This document shows, piece after piece, positions 33,165 to 44,620 of a stretch of 64,000 nucleotides of DNA; positions within the stretch are counted from its first letter, which is position 1; every line of letters begins with the position of its first letter. The stretch spans positions 8,361,198-8,425,197 of the forward strand of contig NC_040028.1 of the NCBI RefSeq assembly GCF_000972845.2. The letters are read 5' to 3'. Source of the DNA: Larimichthys crocea. Taxonomy: Eukaryota > Chordata > Actinopteri > Sciaenidae. A program made the translations under genes and the position numbers. The notes under the pieces were generated by a model. It was not told the DNA's origin, searched no databases, and worked only from the letters and a program-made list of their open reading frames with translations.

Positions 33165-36100
33165 AATGTTTAATATGCAAGTCGGAGTGTCTCTGCTCTT
33201 GTTAAAATAATATATTCTTTGTCTCCAGGGTGTGGTTCCTACTCTATGTACCAAAAAGATACTCAGAGGCTGGACAATTCATGTTTAATACTGCAACCCT
33301 GTTTTGTGACATGCTTTCCTACACCTCTCTGTTGAGGAGAAAAATACTTTGAATGGTCAGTAGATTAAAAAAAAATAGGAAAAATGAAATTATCAACTAA
33401 TAACTAACATAAATAAAAATTAGCACCAGACAACACATCAGATGTTGAACTTGATGGCAATTATTTTTTGGGAATTTTTTGACGTTGATTTGCCAGGCAA
33501 CACTTTTATAAATAAAAAGGTGGGACCAGGGTCATGTTTTCTCTGGTTCTATGTGCATTCGCTTGTTAACAGTTTCCCTTTGTTCATATTTTTTTTGTTT
33601 CATAATGCAACGAACACGTTGAAACATGTGACCAAGTCCATACTAATGCAGGCGGCTACAGTTTAACATACAAGCTCTTTTATACCGAGGTTCCATGACG
33701 TTATAAATCGTGGCAACATGTGGTTTGAGTATCCTTCTTGATGAAAAACCAAAGGTGCCCCTGAAAAACTGTTTGTCTGTCTTGCAACCTATGTGTTCAA
33801 AACCGGGTAGATATTGTCAGGACAAAAGTTGTGCTGACTGGTAGCTAATGTGGCTTGAATGGTGTGCTGATATACAAGTCATGGGAAACAGGAGGTTCAA
33901 CATGTTGGTTGAGTTTTTGAATAACAAAAGATCTTGAGTAAACCAGTGTTTTACAAAGATAATAGCCTAGCTCTAGGTAATGCCTTAGTACGAACATAAT
34001 GATCACTTCAGGTGATCTGTTTAACACGGGACAGATCTGCAGCCCAAGCCACCTGGCAAAAACTGGTACAGAGGCGTGTGGCCTCCTGAAATTTATACCA
34101 TCTGTTATTATTCATGATGATAGAGTTTGTATATAGTACAAAAATTAATTTTATATTAATACCTTGTACCTACAGGTAAATGTTATTGCAAACGCCTAGA
34201 CAGACAGGGTAAAGGGCAGTGTGACAAAGTAATTGTAAAAGAAGGATCATATGGAAGGTAAAGTTATTGATCTAACATTCCAGATTAGGGGCTGAGATGA
34301 GGGGTCAAACACGTCAACTTGTGTATTTCTAGTTTTGGCCACCAGAGGCAGTATCAGTACCCTGAAGGAAGAGTGTGTTGCTAATAAGTGATTAGTATTA
34401 GTTTTGGTAATTATCGCTTGTATTTTTTTCCATTGTGTTCATGCACTTATGCCAGTTGTGCTCAAAAAAATCCAAGGAAAGTAGCAGCTTGATCAAACTG
34501 GCAAATGAATGTTTGTAAACGTTCACTTAGTTTCGTACCACCCACATCATGTAGAAACACAAGAAAGTCTAGTATGTTACTCTCAGTTATTCGTCATCTT
34601 GTTCTAATGAATATAAAATCATTTTCTGTATGGTTCATTTACAGTGTAATTAAGAAAAAGTTACATTACTCCAGTTTGTTGTATCAAGTTTGGATTTGAA
34701 TTCACGTAAATGTAACACAAGTCAGTGGAAAATGAAACTACTATATGGCTGAACGTCCTGTGGTCTACACAAAGTTGCATAACAATGGAGGTCAAGAATT
34801 ACTATTCGTCAATGCACCCGAATGCTTAATAAAGAGGGATATTCCGGAAACAGCAAGGCTACAAGGACGAGCTCTTGCGGATTCGTCTCAGCAGTGGTCA
34901 TGAGTTCAGGGACCAGAGATCGTGGGTCATGGTCCTTTTAATGGGAATTTTATATATCAAGTCTGTAGGGACTGTATAAAGCCTTTTCTGGAACCCCGAG
35001 CATGGACTGTATCTACAAATAGATCGTTTAAAGTAGTCCCAAAGGGAGCGGCACAAAAGTTTGATAAAATCTTTTTGGTGGATTCTTTGGTTCTGCTGCA
35101 TCCATTTGAAACTTTTCCCTACAGTGTATAGGTAGGTATTAAAAATCAGTGGAGAAAAGTTTTAAGATTATTTCACGTGTCACAGTTTGTGTGTATGATT
35201 TGGATGTTTCTAATTTGAGAAAGCTAGCAGCGGCGTACCATTTTCAGAGCCAAGTTTCAGAATCAGCCACCAGCGAACTCCAATGGCTCTTGCTAAAATA
35301 AATAATATAAACTCAATTTCAAACCAATATTGAAAACTAAGCTACCAAATAAGAGTTAATGTTATACATTCCAATGGGCGATTCCAGCTGACCCAAGTGT
35401 CTATCTCAGAAGTGATGTGTTGGCTTTGGAAAACCCACTCAACAACATAGCTCTCAAGGGTGGTCGCAGTCAAATTTTGTGATTGGGGTGGTGTTTGGTA
35501 TGTTTGCTAATATTACTCACCTATTTTAGTCTATTATACAGTACTAATGTTAATAAGACTTAATCAACCCTTTATAACATTTTTCAAAGCACAGATTGAG
35601 AAAAAAATTAAAACAGGTAACTGAAAAAGGAAAAAAAAAAAGTAAGTAGTGTGTTTGACATAGGGTAAAGTCGATTGTTAATAACTGACTATGAATGAAA
35701 AGTTGTTTTAGCGTGCATAGCAGCTCGCCTAGGTAGCATAGTCAAGCTCCACCCAGTTTGTCACAACTGCTTAAATTCAGCTGAGGCTTTTCTTGTTCAG
35801 GTTGTACGGGTCGGCAGCAGTCACTGAAGGCGTCTTGTTGAGATAAAACATTGATGTTGCCATCATATTTGTCAAAATGTAAATTTGTTTTAGTTCATTA
35901 TAATGACACAGTTGATGAATGAACACTACATTCAATATGTGTGCGAGAAGAGGACAATAGAGTGCAACAGGGGCCATTCTTTGATTTTAAAGGTATATTA
36001 TTAATTCCCATTATCCTGTCTTTGTGTCTTAGCTCGACCATAATTCATTCGATGTTTGCAACATTGACCGATAAAGTTATGGTGCTTTGTGCACAGAGAA

Positions 36101-37067
36101 CTGGAAGAACTCCACGGACGAATTGTGTCTTTTGTGCTTGGCAGCATATCGGTAATGTTGGGAGAGTTAAAGGTCCTGGATTTCAGCCTATAATTCTTGC
36201 ATTATGGTAACCTTTCCTCTATGTTGTTGGCCAACCAAGTCTTATTGTGGTCATATATGTGGAACACCAAAGGTGCATGAACCAATGTATATATTTTATA
36301 CTGTATATTATTTTTATGACATACTGGTGGCAAGCACATCTCTGTATCCTCTCATGCCTCTCACAGATCAGATGTTTTCAGATTACCATATAGTGGTACA
36401 CTGCCACTTGTGTTTTTCTGCGTTTGGTTAATTCTATACATGTGCTTTGTTGCAGTTTGCAGTTTAGCAGCTCCATGGCCTGTACGACAGATATTAGCTA
36501 TCTGGATCCTTTACACTACAGTCGTCATTATGAACACAGGGAGAGTCATGTATCATCTTACTAGATTGCTATGGATGTTCATTTGTTAATTTATTTTCTT
36601 CTTTCATTCATTGTCATACGTTTAAGATTTTGTGGAAATTGTCTAGACAAAGGTTTTGTTCACCCCCACAACTTAGTCATTAATCCTCTGATCGGTGCTG
36701 ACTTCAGGCTTGACCAGAATGTCTGACCTGCTTTTTGGCCTCTAATGACTTGGCGTTATCCCATTCACTTTCATTTCAGTCTCTTACATAGATATTTGGC
36801 TGTTTTGTCTGAAAACGTATAACTGAAAACAGCGCAAAGGCTGTCTCCACCTGTCACACCCACAGATTGTTTCTCAATATCCAAACATGTTGTGTTGGCA
36901 CTATATTCCATCATTATTGATTCCAGGCTGATGTGCCCAATGTACCGGATAAACGGCGCATTATTTTTATGTATCTCCTCCTTGCCAACCAATGATCACC
37001 CCCTTTATGTATGGATTCAATCTACCAAAGATAAAGGAATCGTAAAAGATATCTGTTAATCGATAAA
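36101..37067 (+). pseudogene. noisy OR copy C (mirrors 28663, with the missing C-terminus)
   Basis: Its upstream flank is that of 28663. Homology continues past the point where 28663 is cut, through TM6 and TM7 to the usual end (near AATCGATAAATAA). Indels disrupt the frame throughout. The C-terminal part resembles the 44621 gene (GGCACTATATTCCATCATTA). It shows that a full-length gene probably exists here. Confidence 0.7.
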
Positions 37068-38267
37068 TAAAGTTTTTAAAGCAAGTAGGAGTGTCTCTGC
37101 TCTGGTAAAAAAATGATATATTGTCTCACAGAGTGTGGTTATAAATCTATAGACAAAAATAAACCTAGAAGCTGGACCAAATTCATGTCTATATAGCCAA
37201 ACTGTTTTTGTGACATGGATATTTTACTACACACTATAGGTGAGGAGAAAGCACTTTGAATGGTCAGTTATTCACAAGTCATTTTACCATTGTCAACCCC
37301 TGTTTCCAAAAACAAAGTTGCTCTACTGTGTGAAATATAAACTAGTACAACTAATAAAATTAAAATAGCACAAGACAAACACATCAGATGTTGAAACTGG
37401 GAATATATTGTTTTGGGGAATTTTTTTGAAGTTGATGCCAGCAACACTTTCTAAAAAAAAAAAAAAAGGTTGGGACAGGGTCAGTTTTCTCTGGTTCTAT
37501 GTTGGGATTTCACTTGTATTAACAGTTTCTCCCTTTGTATTTTTTGTTCATCAATGCAACAAACATTTAAAAATGTGACAAATATCATTTTCCTTGGTGC
37601 TGATGATTAAAATCTGGTTTACCTTGGCCACTCGACACCACCAGAGGTCAGTATCAGACCTGAATAAGCATTGTTGTTTTCTAATAGTATAGTATAGTTT
37701 TATAATATCTTGCTTGTATTTTTCAAGGGTTCATGCAGTTTGCCAGTGGTGTTGCTTCAAAAAATCCAATTGAAGTGATGCAGTAATCAAAACTGCAAAT
37801 GTATATAACTTTTCACTAGTTTTACAAGACAATCGTGTAGTAAAGCACAAGACAATGCAGCTTCTACCTCTCGTATTTCTTCATCTTGTTTCTACTGAAG
37901 AGAAATCCTTTTCGTATTTGTTCATTTAACAGTGTCATTAAAAAGTTACAATTCACCAGTTACATACTCCAGTTTGTTGTACAGCAACACGAGTCAGTGG
38001 AAATGAAAATGACTCCTGAATTGAGGGAAACGAAGGTAAACCATAACCGTGAGGGTTAAAGAAAGACTCCTCTGCCAAGAGTGAATACACAATTGTTGTT
38101 GACCGTTTTTTACATGGTCCTTCATGGGAATAACACACTTAACCAGTAACATAAATCGCACTTCTTATTCTAATGAGGCGATTTTAATTTGCTTCAAACG
38201 GCGTTGAAAGTTTTGTTAATGTCTAATGTCTACAGAAGAAATGTGTAATCAACTGCTAAATCATATC

Positions 38268-38330
38268 TATAATATATATATATAGTATATATATATTATA
38301 TATATATATATATATAGATCTATACTATTC
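38268..38330. repeat. (TA)n microsatellite
   Basis: Nearly pure TATATA alternation with a few slips, immediately before LINE 3'-end-like sequence. The same arrangement recurs at 42098-42180, which supports the view that the two stretches are readings of one locus. Confidence 0.8.
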
Positions 38331-38459
38331 TATCGCGTTAGTCTAGTCCTTATGCTCTAACTAAGGGTCTGACCTGAGGGCTTGCCTTGTTAACTTCTAC
38401 TCTCCATCCCCCTGTCTTTTCTTCCCCTTTCTTCTCCTTTTTTTGCCTTCCCTTCTTCT

Positions 38460-38610
38460 TATCTATCAAAAAGAACGCTTGAGTCTAACTCTCAAAGGTG
38501 TGGCCATGTTTCTGCCGTCCCGAACCCAGAATTGGTAGTTTTGTTCACAGAAGAGAGCTTGATAACTGGAACTTGCTCTGGCTCCTAATCTATTTTGAAA
38601 ACATATGAAC
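38460..38610 (-). mobile_element. LINE C-terminal tail fragment (noisy)
   Basis: The minus-strand translation contains FQNRLGARA, FWVR and PLRVRLK, the same C-terminal LINE residues seen at 42226-42400. It sits in the low-quality block and is probably a second reading of that element's 3' end. Confidence 0.6.
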
Positions 38611-38719
38611 CACATAAACGATCCAACGGACAGCTGCACAAAGTGTGATAAAATCTTTTGTTGGAATTTTTGGTTCTGCTGCATCCATTTTGATACTTTT
38701 CCCGACATTGTGTTATAGG

Positions 38720-39290
38720 AGGCGGTTCAATGAAAGAGGGAGAGAGAAAGGGGGGAGTAGGGAGAAGAGGTAGTGCAAGGGGGCACAGTGGGGGGGGGGG
38801 GGATGAGGTGGAGGGGTCACAGGTGAGTCAAGCCGGAGACCCATTGGCAGAGGCCAGACGTCAGCGGTTTGTAGATGAAGCGCCACCAGCGAGGACCTGC
38901 ACAGGGGCGCGGCCGAAAAGAAAAAAGAAATAAGAAGGGCAAATACAAGGAGGGTAATTCTAACGACGAAGGCACCCCCCAAACCAAGAAAAAAGAATAG
39001 GGAGGGAGGAAGTGCCAAGGGGGGAGCGAGCGCCAGGGGGGAATCATCGAAGGGCGGAGGCAGATGGGTAATCGGCGGGTGGGGGGGGCTGGGAAACAAC
39101 CAAACTAACGTACCAACAACAGTAGCGAGCAGGGGGGGTTTGCGCGGGATGCAGTGCACAAGGGCGGGGGGGAGGGGGGGGGGGTGGGGTGAGGTTCTCG
39201 CAGCTTACCACCGAACTAGGCTTATTACAGGGATTAAGGGGACTGAAGCGCAGTGAGAGGTAAAACCGGAACTAGACATGGTACAAGCTC
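38720..39290. other. G-rich error tract
   Basis: G runs of up to 13 and GGGGAGG-type insertions interrupt recognisable words of the array's intergenic DNA: GTGAGTCAAGCCGGAGACCCATT here versus the 27820 region, and AAACAGGTAACTGGAAAAAAG at about 39315 versus 28203. Composition is unlike anything else in the window. Open frames here are meaningless. Confidence 0.75.
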
Positions 39291-39819
39291 ATCAGATTGA
39301 AAAAAAATACCTAAAACAGGTAACTGGAAAAAAGGAAAAAAAAAAAAAAGAAGAGGGTGGGACAGGGGATAAGGCAGAGGTTGGTTAAACTGACTATGAA
39401 TGAAAAAGTTGTTTTTAGCTGCATTAGCAGCTCGCCTAGGAGCATAGTCCAAGCTCCACCCAGTATTGTTCACAACTGCTTAAATTAGCTGAGGCTTTTT
39501 TCTTGTTCGTTGTAGGGTCGGCAGCAGTCACCTGAAGGCGTCTTGTCTGAGATAAACATTGATGTTGCCATCATATTGTAAATGTAATTGTGATTTAGTT
39601 ATTATAATGAACAGGTGACTGAATGACACTACATCAAAGTAAGTGTGCGAGAAGAGGACATAGAGGTGACAAAGCGGCCAGTTCTTGTGATTTTTAGCTA
39701 AAGGTGAATTAGAATCACTATCCATGCTCTTTTGTGTTACTTCAGCTCGAACCATAATTCATTCAGATTTTGCAACATTGAACCGATAGTAGGTGGTGCC
39801 TATTTGTGCACAGAGAAAC

Positions 39820-40919
39820 TGGTAAAACTCCACGGAGAATTGTGTCTTTTGTGCTTGCAGCATATTCGTAATGTGTAGGGAGAGTTAAAGGACTGGATTC
39901 TCAGCCATATTCTTGGTCATTATGTTAACTTTCCCTATGTTGTCGCCAACCAGTCTTCTTGTGGTCTATATTGTGGACATAAACACCAAAAGGTGCATGA
40001 ACCAATGTATATATTTTACTACGTATTTATTTGTGTATGACATCTGGGTGGCCAGGCACATCTCTGTATCCTCTCATGCCTTCTCACAGATCCACAGGAT
40101 GTTTTCAGATTACCCATATATGAAGTGGACACTGCCATTGTTTTTTCTGCAATTGTGTTATACTATACATGTGCCTTCTGTGCCAGGTTTTGCAGTAGCA
40201 TGCTCCATGGCCTGACGACACAGATAGTAGCTATCTGTGATCCTTTACACTACAGTCGTATTATGAACCAGGGAGAGTCATTGTATCATTTATAGATTGC
40301 TATGGCGGTCTCATTTTTTAATTGTATATTTCTCGTTTCATTCATTTGTCATACGTTTAAGATTTTGTGGAAATGTCTCGATCAAAGTGTTTTGTTCACA
40401 CAACTTAGTCATTTAATCCTTGATCGTCCGCTGACTTCCGGCTTACCGCCCCTCAGTTGACACTGCTTCGTATGATTCCTGCTCTTTTATTGACTGTTGT
40501 TATCCCATTTCCGGCTTTCCCTCACTCTGTTTCTCCCTTCTGCGCCCATCATCTTCCCCCTATCCTTTTCCATTCACATTTCTATTTCAGTCTCCTTCTA
40601 ACTTCCTATGAGTAAGGTAATTTTGGACTGTTTAGTTGAAAACGTATTTCCAATTATTTTCTTTCAACCGAACACAAGCAACGGCATGTCTCCACCCTGC
40701 ACACCCACAGTTGCTTTACTCAATATCAAACAGTGTTTGTTGGCACTATCTATTCCATCATTATTGATTCCAGGCTGATGTGCCCAAGTACCGGATAAAA
40801 TCGGCCTTATTTTATCTATGTATCTCCTCCTTTGCCAACCAATGATCACCCCCTTTATGTTGGATTCAATCTACCAAAGATAAAGGAACTTGTAAAAGAT
40901 ATCCTGTTAATCGAAAAAA
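39820..40919 (+). pseudogene. noisy OR copy D (resembles copy C and 44621)
   Basis: OR homology over about 1.1 kb, longer than the usual 0.93 kb because of inserted pyrimidine-rich bases around 40440-40620. The 3' coding part reads like the GTIFHIIDSRLD version of the 44621 gene. The downstream sequence is essentially that of copy C, including (TA)n and the LINE tail, so C and D are probably the same locus. Confidence 0.68.
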
Positions 40920-42097
40920 ATGTTTTTATAAGCAAGTAGGAGTGTCTCTGCTCTGGTTAAAAAATGATATATTGTCTCATCAGAGGTGGTTTCAAATCTA
41001 TAGACAAAAAAAACCTAGAAGGCTGGACCAAATTCATGTATACTAAATGCAAACTGTTTTGTGACATGGATATTTCTACTTACACACTCTTTAGGGTGAG
41101 GAGAAAAGCACTTTGAATGGTCAGTTATTCACAAGTCATTTTCCATTTGCAACCCCTGTTCCAAAAAAGTTGCTCTACTGTGGTGAAATATAAACTAGTA
41201 ACTAAATAAAATTAAAAATAGCACCAAGACAACACATCAGATGTTGAAACTGAGGAATATATTGTTTTGGGAAATTTTTGAAGTTGATGCCAGCAAACTT
41301 TCTAAAAAAAAAAAAAAAGGTTGGGACAGGGTCATGTTTTCTCTGGTTCTATGTTGGATTTCACTTGCTTTAACAGTTTCTCCTTTTGTATATTTTTTGT
41401 TCATCTGCACACAAAACTTTAAAAATGTGACAAATTCATTTTCCTTGCGTGCTGATGATTAATCTGTTTACCTGTGGCCACTCGTAACACCACCGAGGTC
41501 AGTATCAGACCTGAATAAGCATTGTTGTTTTCTAATAGTTAGTATAGTTTTATAATATCTTGCTTGTATTTTTTCATGTTTCATGCATAGCCAGTGTGTC
41601 TTCAAAAAATCCAATGAAAGTGATGTCAGTAATCAAAACTGCAAATGAATTTATATAACTTGCACTAGTTCATTACAAGCACAATCGTGTAGAAAGCACA
41701 AGTACAAGTGCAGTTTCTACTCTCAGTATTCTTCATCTTGTTCTACTGAAGAGAAATCCTTTTCTGGATTGGTTCATTTACAGTGTCATTAAAAAAGTTA
41801 CAAATCCCGTTACATACTCCAGTTTGTTGTACAAGCAACACGATGTCAGTGGAAATGAAACTGACTCTGAGAGGGAAAGAAAGGTAAAACATAAACCGTG
41901 AGGGTTAAAGAAAGACTCTCTGCAGAGGAATACACAATGTGTTGACCCTGTTTTTACATGGTACTCCTGGGATAATACACACACTAACATGTAACATAAT
42001 CCACTTCTTATCTAATGAGACGAGATTTAGATTTCTTCAAAGGCGTTGAAATTTGTTTGTAATGTCTAATGTCTACAGAAAATGTGACAACTGTAAA

Positions 42098-42180
42098 CAT
42101 ATATATAATATATACGAGATATATATATAATTATATATATTATATATTTATAATATTACTATTTATATATATATATAGCA
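42098..42180. repeat. (TA)n microsatellite
   Basis: Imperfect TATATA alternation adjacent to the 3' end of the LINE at 42215-44397; counterpart of 38268-38330. Confidence 0.8.
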
Positions 42181-42400
42181 GTCTCCTAGTACCCTTGCAT
42201 AAACTTCAGGATGATCCTGATGCTCTCACCCTAACTCACTCACTCTTCTTCTATCAAAGGAAAGCTTGAGTCTAACTCTCAAAGGTGTTGACATGTCTGT
42301 CTCCGCCTCCCGAACCCAGAATGGTAGTTTTGTTCCAAGAGAGGGCTGATAACTGAAATGCTTGGCTCCTAATCTATTTTTGAAACTATGAGGAACCACA

Positions 42401-42410
42401 NNNNNNNNNN
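42401..42410. other. assembly gap (10 N)
   Basis: Ten undetermined bases. The sequence to the left is the error-rich block and to the right is clean. The LINE reading frame appears on both sides, so the gap lies inside the element. Confidence 0.98.
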
Positions 42411-42547
42411 AGGAACCCAGCATCCTGAGAGCACAGTGTTCAAGAGGGGTAGTAAGGTACTACTGTATGAGCTCTTTTAGATATGATGGTGCCTGACCAT
42501 GAAGCGCTTTGTAAGTAAGGAGAAGAATCTTAAATTCTATTCTAGAT

Positions 42548-43357
42548 TTAACAGGTAGCCAGTGCAAAGAAGCCAGAATGAGAGATGTGATCTCTGATCT
42601 TGGTTCCTGTCAGAACACGTGCAGCAGCATTCTGAATTAGCTGCAAAGTCCTAAGAGACTTATTAGAGCAGCCTGATAACAAAGAGTTACAATAGTCCAG
42701 CCTAGAAGTAACAAATGCGTGGACTAGTTTTTCTGCATCCGCTTGAGACACGATGCGTCTGATTTTGGCGATGTTACGTAAGTGGAAGAATGTAGTCCTC
42801 GAAATTTGGTTTATGTGGACATTAAAGGACAAACCCTGATCAAAAACAACTCCAAGATTCTTTACAGTGGAGCTGGAGGCCAGGGTGATCCCGTCTAAAG
42901 TAACTAAGTCTCTAGAAAGAGAATTTCTGAGGTGTTTGGGTGCAATTACAAGAACTTCAGTTTTGTCTGAATTTAACATCAGAAAATTGTAGGTCATCCA
43001 ACTTTTTATATCCTTAAGGCATGCTTGGAGTTTAGTTAACTGATTGGTTTCATCAGGCTTGGTCGATAAATATAGTTGGGTGTCGTCAGCATAACAATGA
43101 AAATGAATGGAGTGATTCCTAATAATGTTCCCTAAAGGAAGCATATATAAACTGAATAGAAGTGGTCCAAGTACAGAACCTTGTGGGACTCCATGACAAA
43201 CTTTGGTATGCATGGAGGATTCATCACTGATGTGAACAAACTGAGATCGATCTAAGAAATACGATTTAAACCAGCTTAGGGCTGTTCCTTTGATGCCAAT
43301 TTGATGTTCTAGTCTCTGTAAAAGAATTTGATGGTCAGTGGTGTCAAATGCAGACAT
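42548..43357 (-). pseudogene. LINE reverse transcriptase core fragment
   Basis: An open frame of 269 codons. It contains SAFDTTDH (RT block A aspartate), HGVPQGSVLGPLLF (block B), YADDTQLYL (catalytic YADD), LNSDKTEVL, and the thumb/C-terminal SRLDYCNSLLSG and IQNAAARVLTGT. These are the standard blocks of vertebrate L2/CR1-type RT. The frame is lost at both ends by small deletions, so this is a fragment of a dead element. Confidence 0.85.
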
Positions 43358-43758
43358 AGATCTAACAGGACAAGTACAGAGATGAGTCCTTTGTCTAATG
43401 CCATTAGGAGGTCATTTGTAACTTTGACTAATGCGGTCTCTGTGCTATGATGCACTCTAAATCCTGACTGAAAATCCTCAAATAAACTGTTCTTATGGAG
43501 AAAGTCACACAGCTGAATAGCTACAGCTTTCTCAAGTATCTTAGAGAGAAAGGGAACGTTTGATATCGGTCTGTAATTGGCTAAAACTTCTAGATGTAGA
43601 GTGAGAGAAGAGGTTTAATTACAGATACTTTAAAGAACTGTGGTACATATCCCGATAATAAAGACAGATTAATCATATCCATTAAAGAAGGGCTAACTAG
43701 AAGTAAAACATCCTTGAGCAGCCTGGTTGGGATGGGGTCTAAGAGACAGGTTGAGGGC

Positions 43759-44397
43759 TTAGATGAAGAAATTATAAGTTATTTGATGAAGGTCGATGGG
43801 AGAAAAACAGTCTAAATACATATCAGGATTTACAGCTGTTTCCAAACTTGCTGTATTAGAATGCAGATCAGTGCCTGTTGAGGGCAAGAGATGATGGATT
43901 TTGTCTCTAATAGTTATAATTTCATCATTAAAGATTCTCATGAAGTCATTGCTACTTAGACCTAAAGGAATAGATGGCTCAATAGAGCTGTGGTTCTTTG
44001 TTAGCCTAGCTACAGTGCTGAAGAGAAACCTGGGGTTGTTCTTATTCTCCTCTATTAATGAAGAGTAGTAGGCTGCTCTGGCATTACGGAGAGCCTTCCT
44101 GTATGTTTTAAGATTATCTTGCCAGGCTAAACGAGATTCTTCCAGTTTAGTGGCACGCCATTTGCGTTCAGATTTATGTGCCTCTTGCTTTAGGTTACGA
44201 GTCTGCTGGCTATACCATGGTGCTAACCTCCTTTGTTTAATTGTCTTCTTCTTTAGAGGTGCAATAGAGTCTAGAGTTGTCTGTAATGAGCCTGTAGTAC
44301 TATCAACAAGATGATCTATTTGTGAGGGTCTAAAGGATGCAGACAAGTCCTCTGTTACATTGAGACATGGCATTGAATTCAATGCTGAAGGAATCAC
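43759..44397 (-). pseudogene. LINE ORF2 linker fragment (between endonuclease and RT)
   Basis: An open frame of 212 codons. It is basic and lysine/arginine-rich, with APWYSQQTRNLKQEAHKSER, RKALRNARAAYYSSLIEENK and PRFLFSTVARLT, the characteristic linker of fish L2-type LINEs. It stops just before the RT fingers because of a frame break. It belongs to the same element as 42548-43357. Confidence 0.8.
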
Positions 44398-44404
44398 TTC
44401 CTGC

Positions 44405-44509
44405 GGAGAGAGATGGGCGGCAGTCGGAGGCAGGGATCCTGGCGGTCCGACCCCCGGTTGCAGAAGCTGGCTCTGGGGACGTGGAACGTCACCTCTCTGG
44501 CGGGGGATT
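44405..44509 (+). mobile_element. short non-LTR endonuclease N-terminal fragment
   Basis: The plus-strand translation reads RLQKLALGTWNVTSLAG, the typical opening of a LINE endonuclease domain of a different family from the adjacent L2-type element. Only about 105 bp survive. The fragment is GC-rich compared with its surroundings and abuts the OR 5' flank at about 44510. Confidence 0.7.
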
Positions 44510-44620
44510 TTTTAAAAGGTAATCTTTTGTTGTTCTGTGACCATAAACCATTCCGTTTTGCAACTTTGAACAGTGTGGTGAAACACACTGTTGTGCTGTT
44601 ACATATTTGTGCACAGAGAA
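44510..44620 (+). promoter_or_regulatory. 5' flank of OR gene 44621
   Basis: It contains the conserved array flank (TCTTTTGTTGTTCTGTGACC, CAACTTTGAACAGTGTGGTG, AAACACACTGTTGTGCTGTT) and joins directly to the start codon as GCACAGAGAAATGG. Transposon sequence has replaced everything further upstream. Confidence 0.6.

Larger units (their letters stand above)
29337..42400. other. low-quality block: error-rich second reading of the OR array (probable uncorrected long-read gap fill)
   Basis: About 13 kb in which sequence closely resembling 21960-28660 reappears in the same order and spacing but with single-base insertions and deletions every few bases to tens of bases, often at homopolymers. The errors hit coding and non-coding parts alike. 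The block begins mid-gene at 29336/29337 and ends at the N run at 42401. Start-to-start distances are 2833 and 3841 bp for noisy copies A-B and B-C, against 2862 and 3779 bp for 22022-24884 and 24884-28663. Outside the block the paralogues are clean open frames. This pattern fits raw long-read fill better than biological decay. Features inside should not be used for gene counts. Confidence 0.85.
42215..44397 (-). mobile_element. L2/CR1-type LINE, 5'-truncated, interrupted by an assembly gap
   Basis: A minus-strand non-LTR retrotransposon. From 5' to 3' it shows the linker between endonuclease and RT (43759-44397), RT N-terminal blocks in broken frames (about 43375-43700: [29 protein letters not shown]), and the RT core (42548-43357) with YADD. 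A one-base frameshift follows, then LHWLPVKSRIEFKILLLTYK (about 42500-42580). The last residues (FWVREAE, RVRLK) continue across the 10-N gap at 42226-42400. The endonuclease domain is missing. Several frameshifts mean it is inactive. Confidence 0.85.

Noticed and set aside
38713..39473. Proline/leucine-rich open frames of up to 148 codons
   Set aside because: They fall in the G-rich error tract of the low-quality block.
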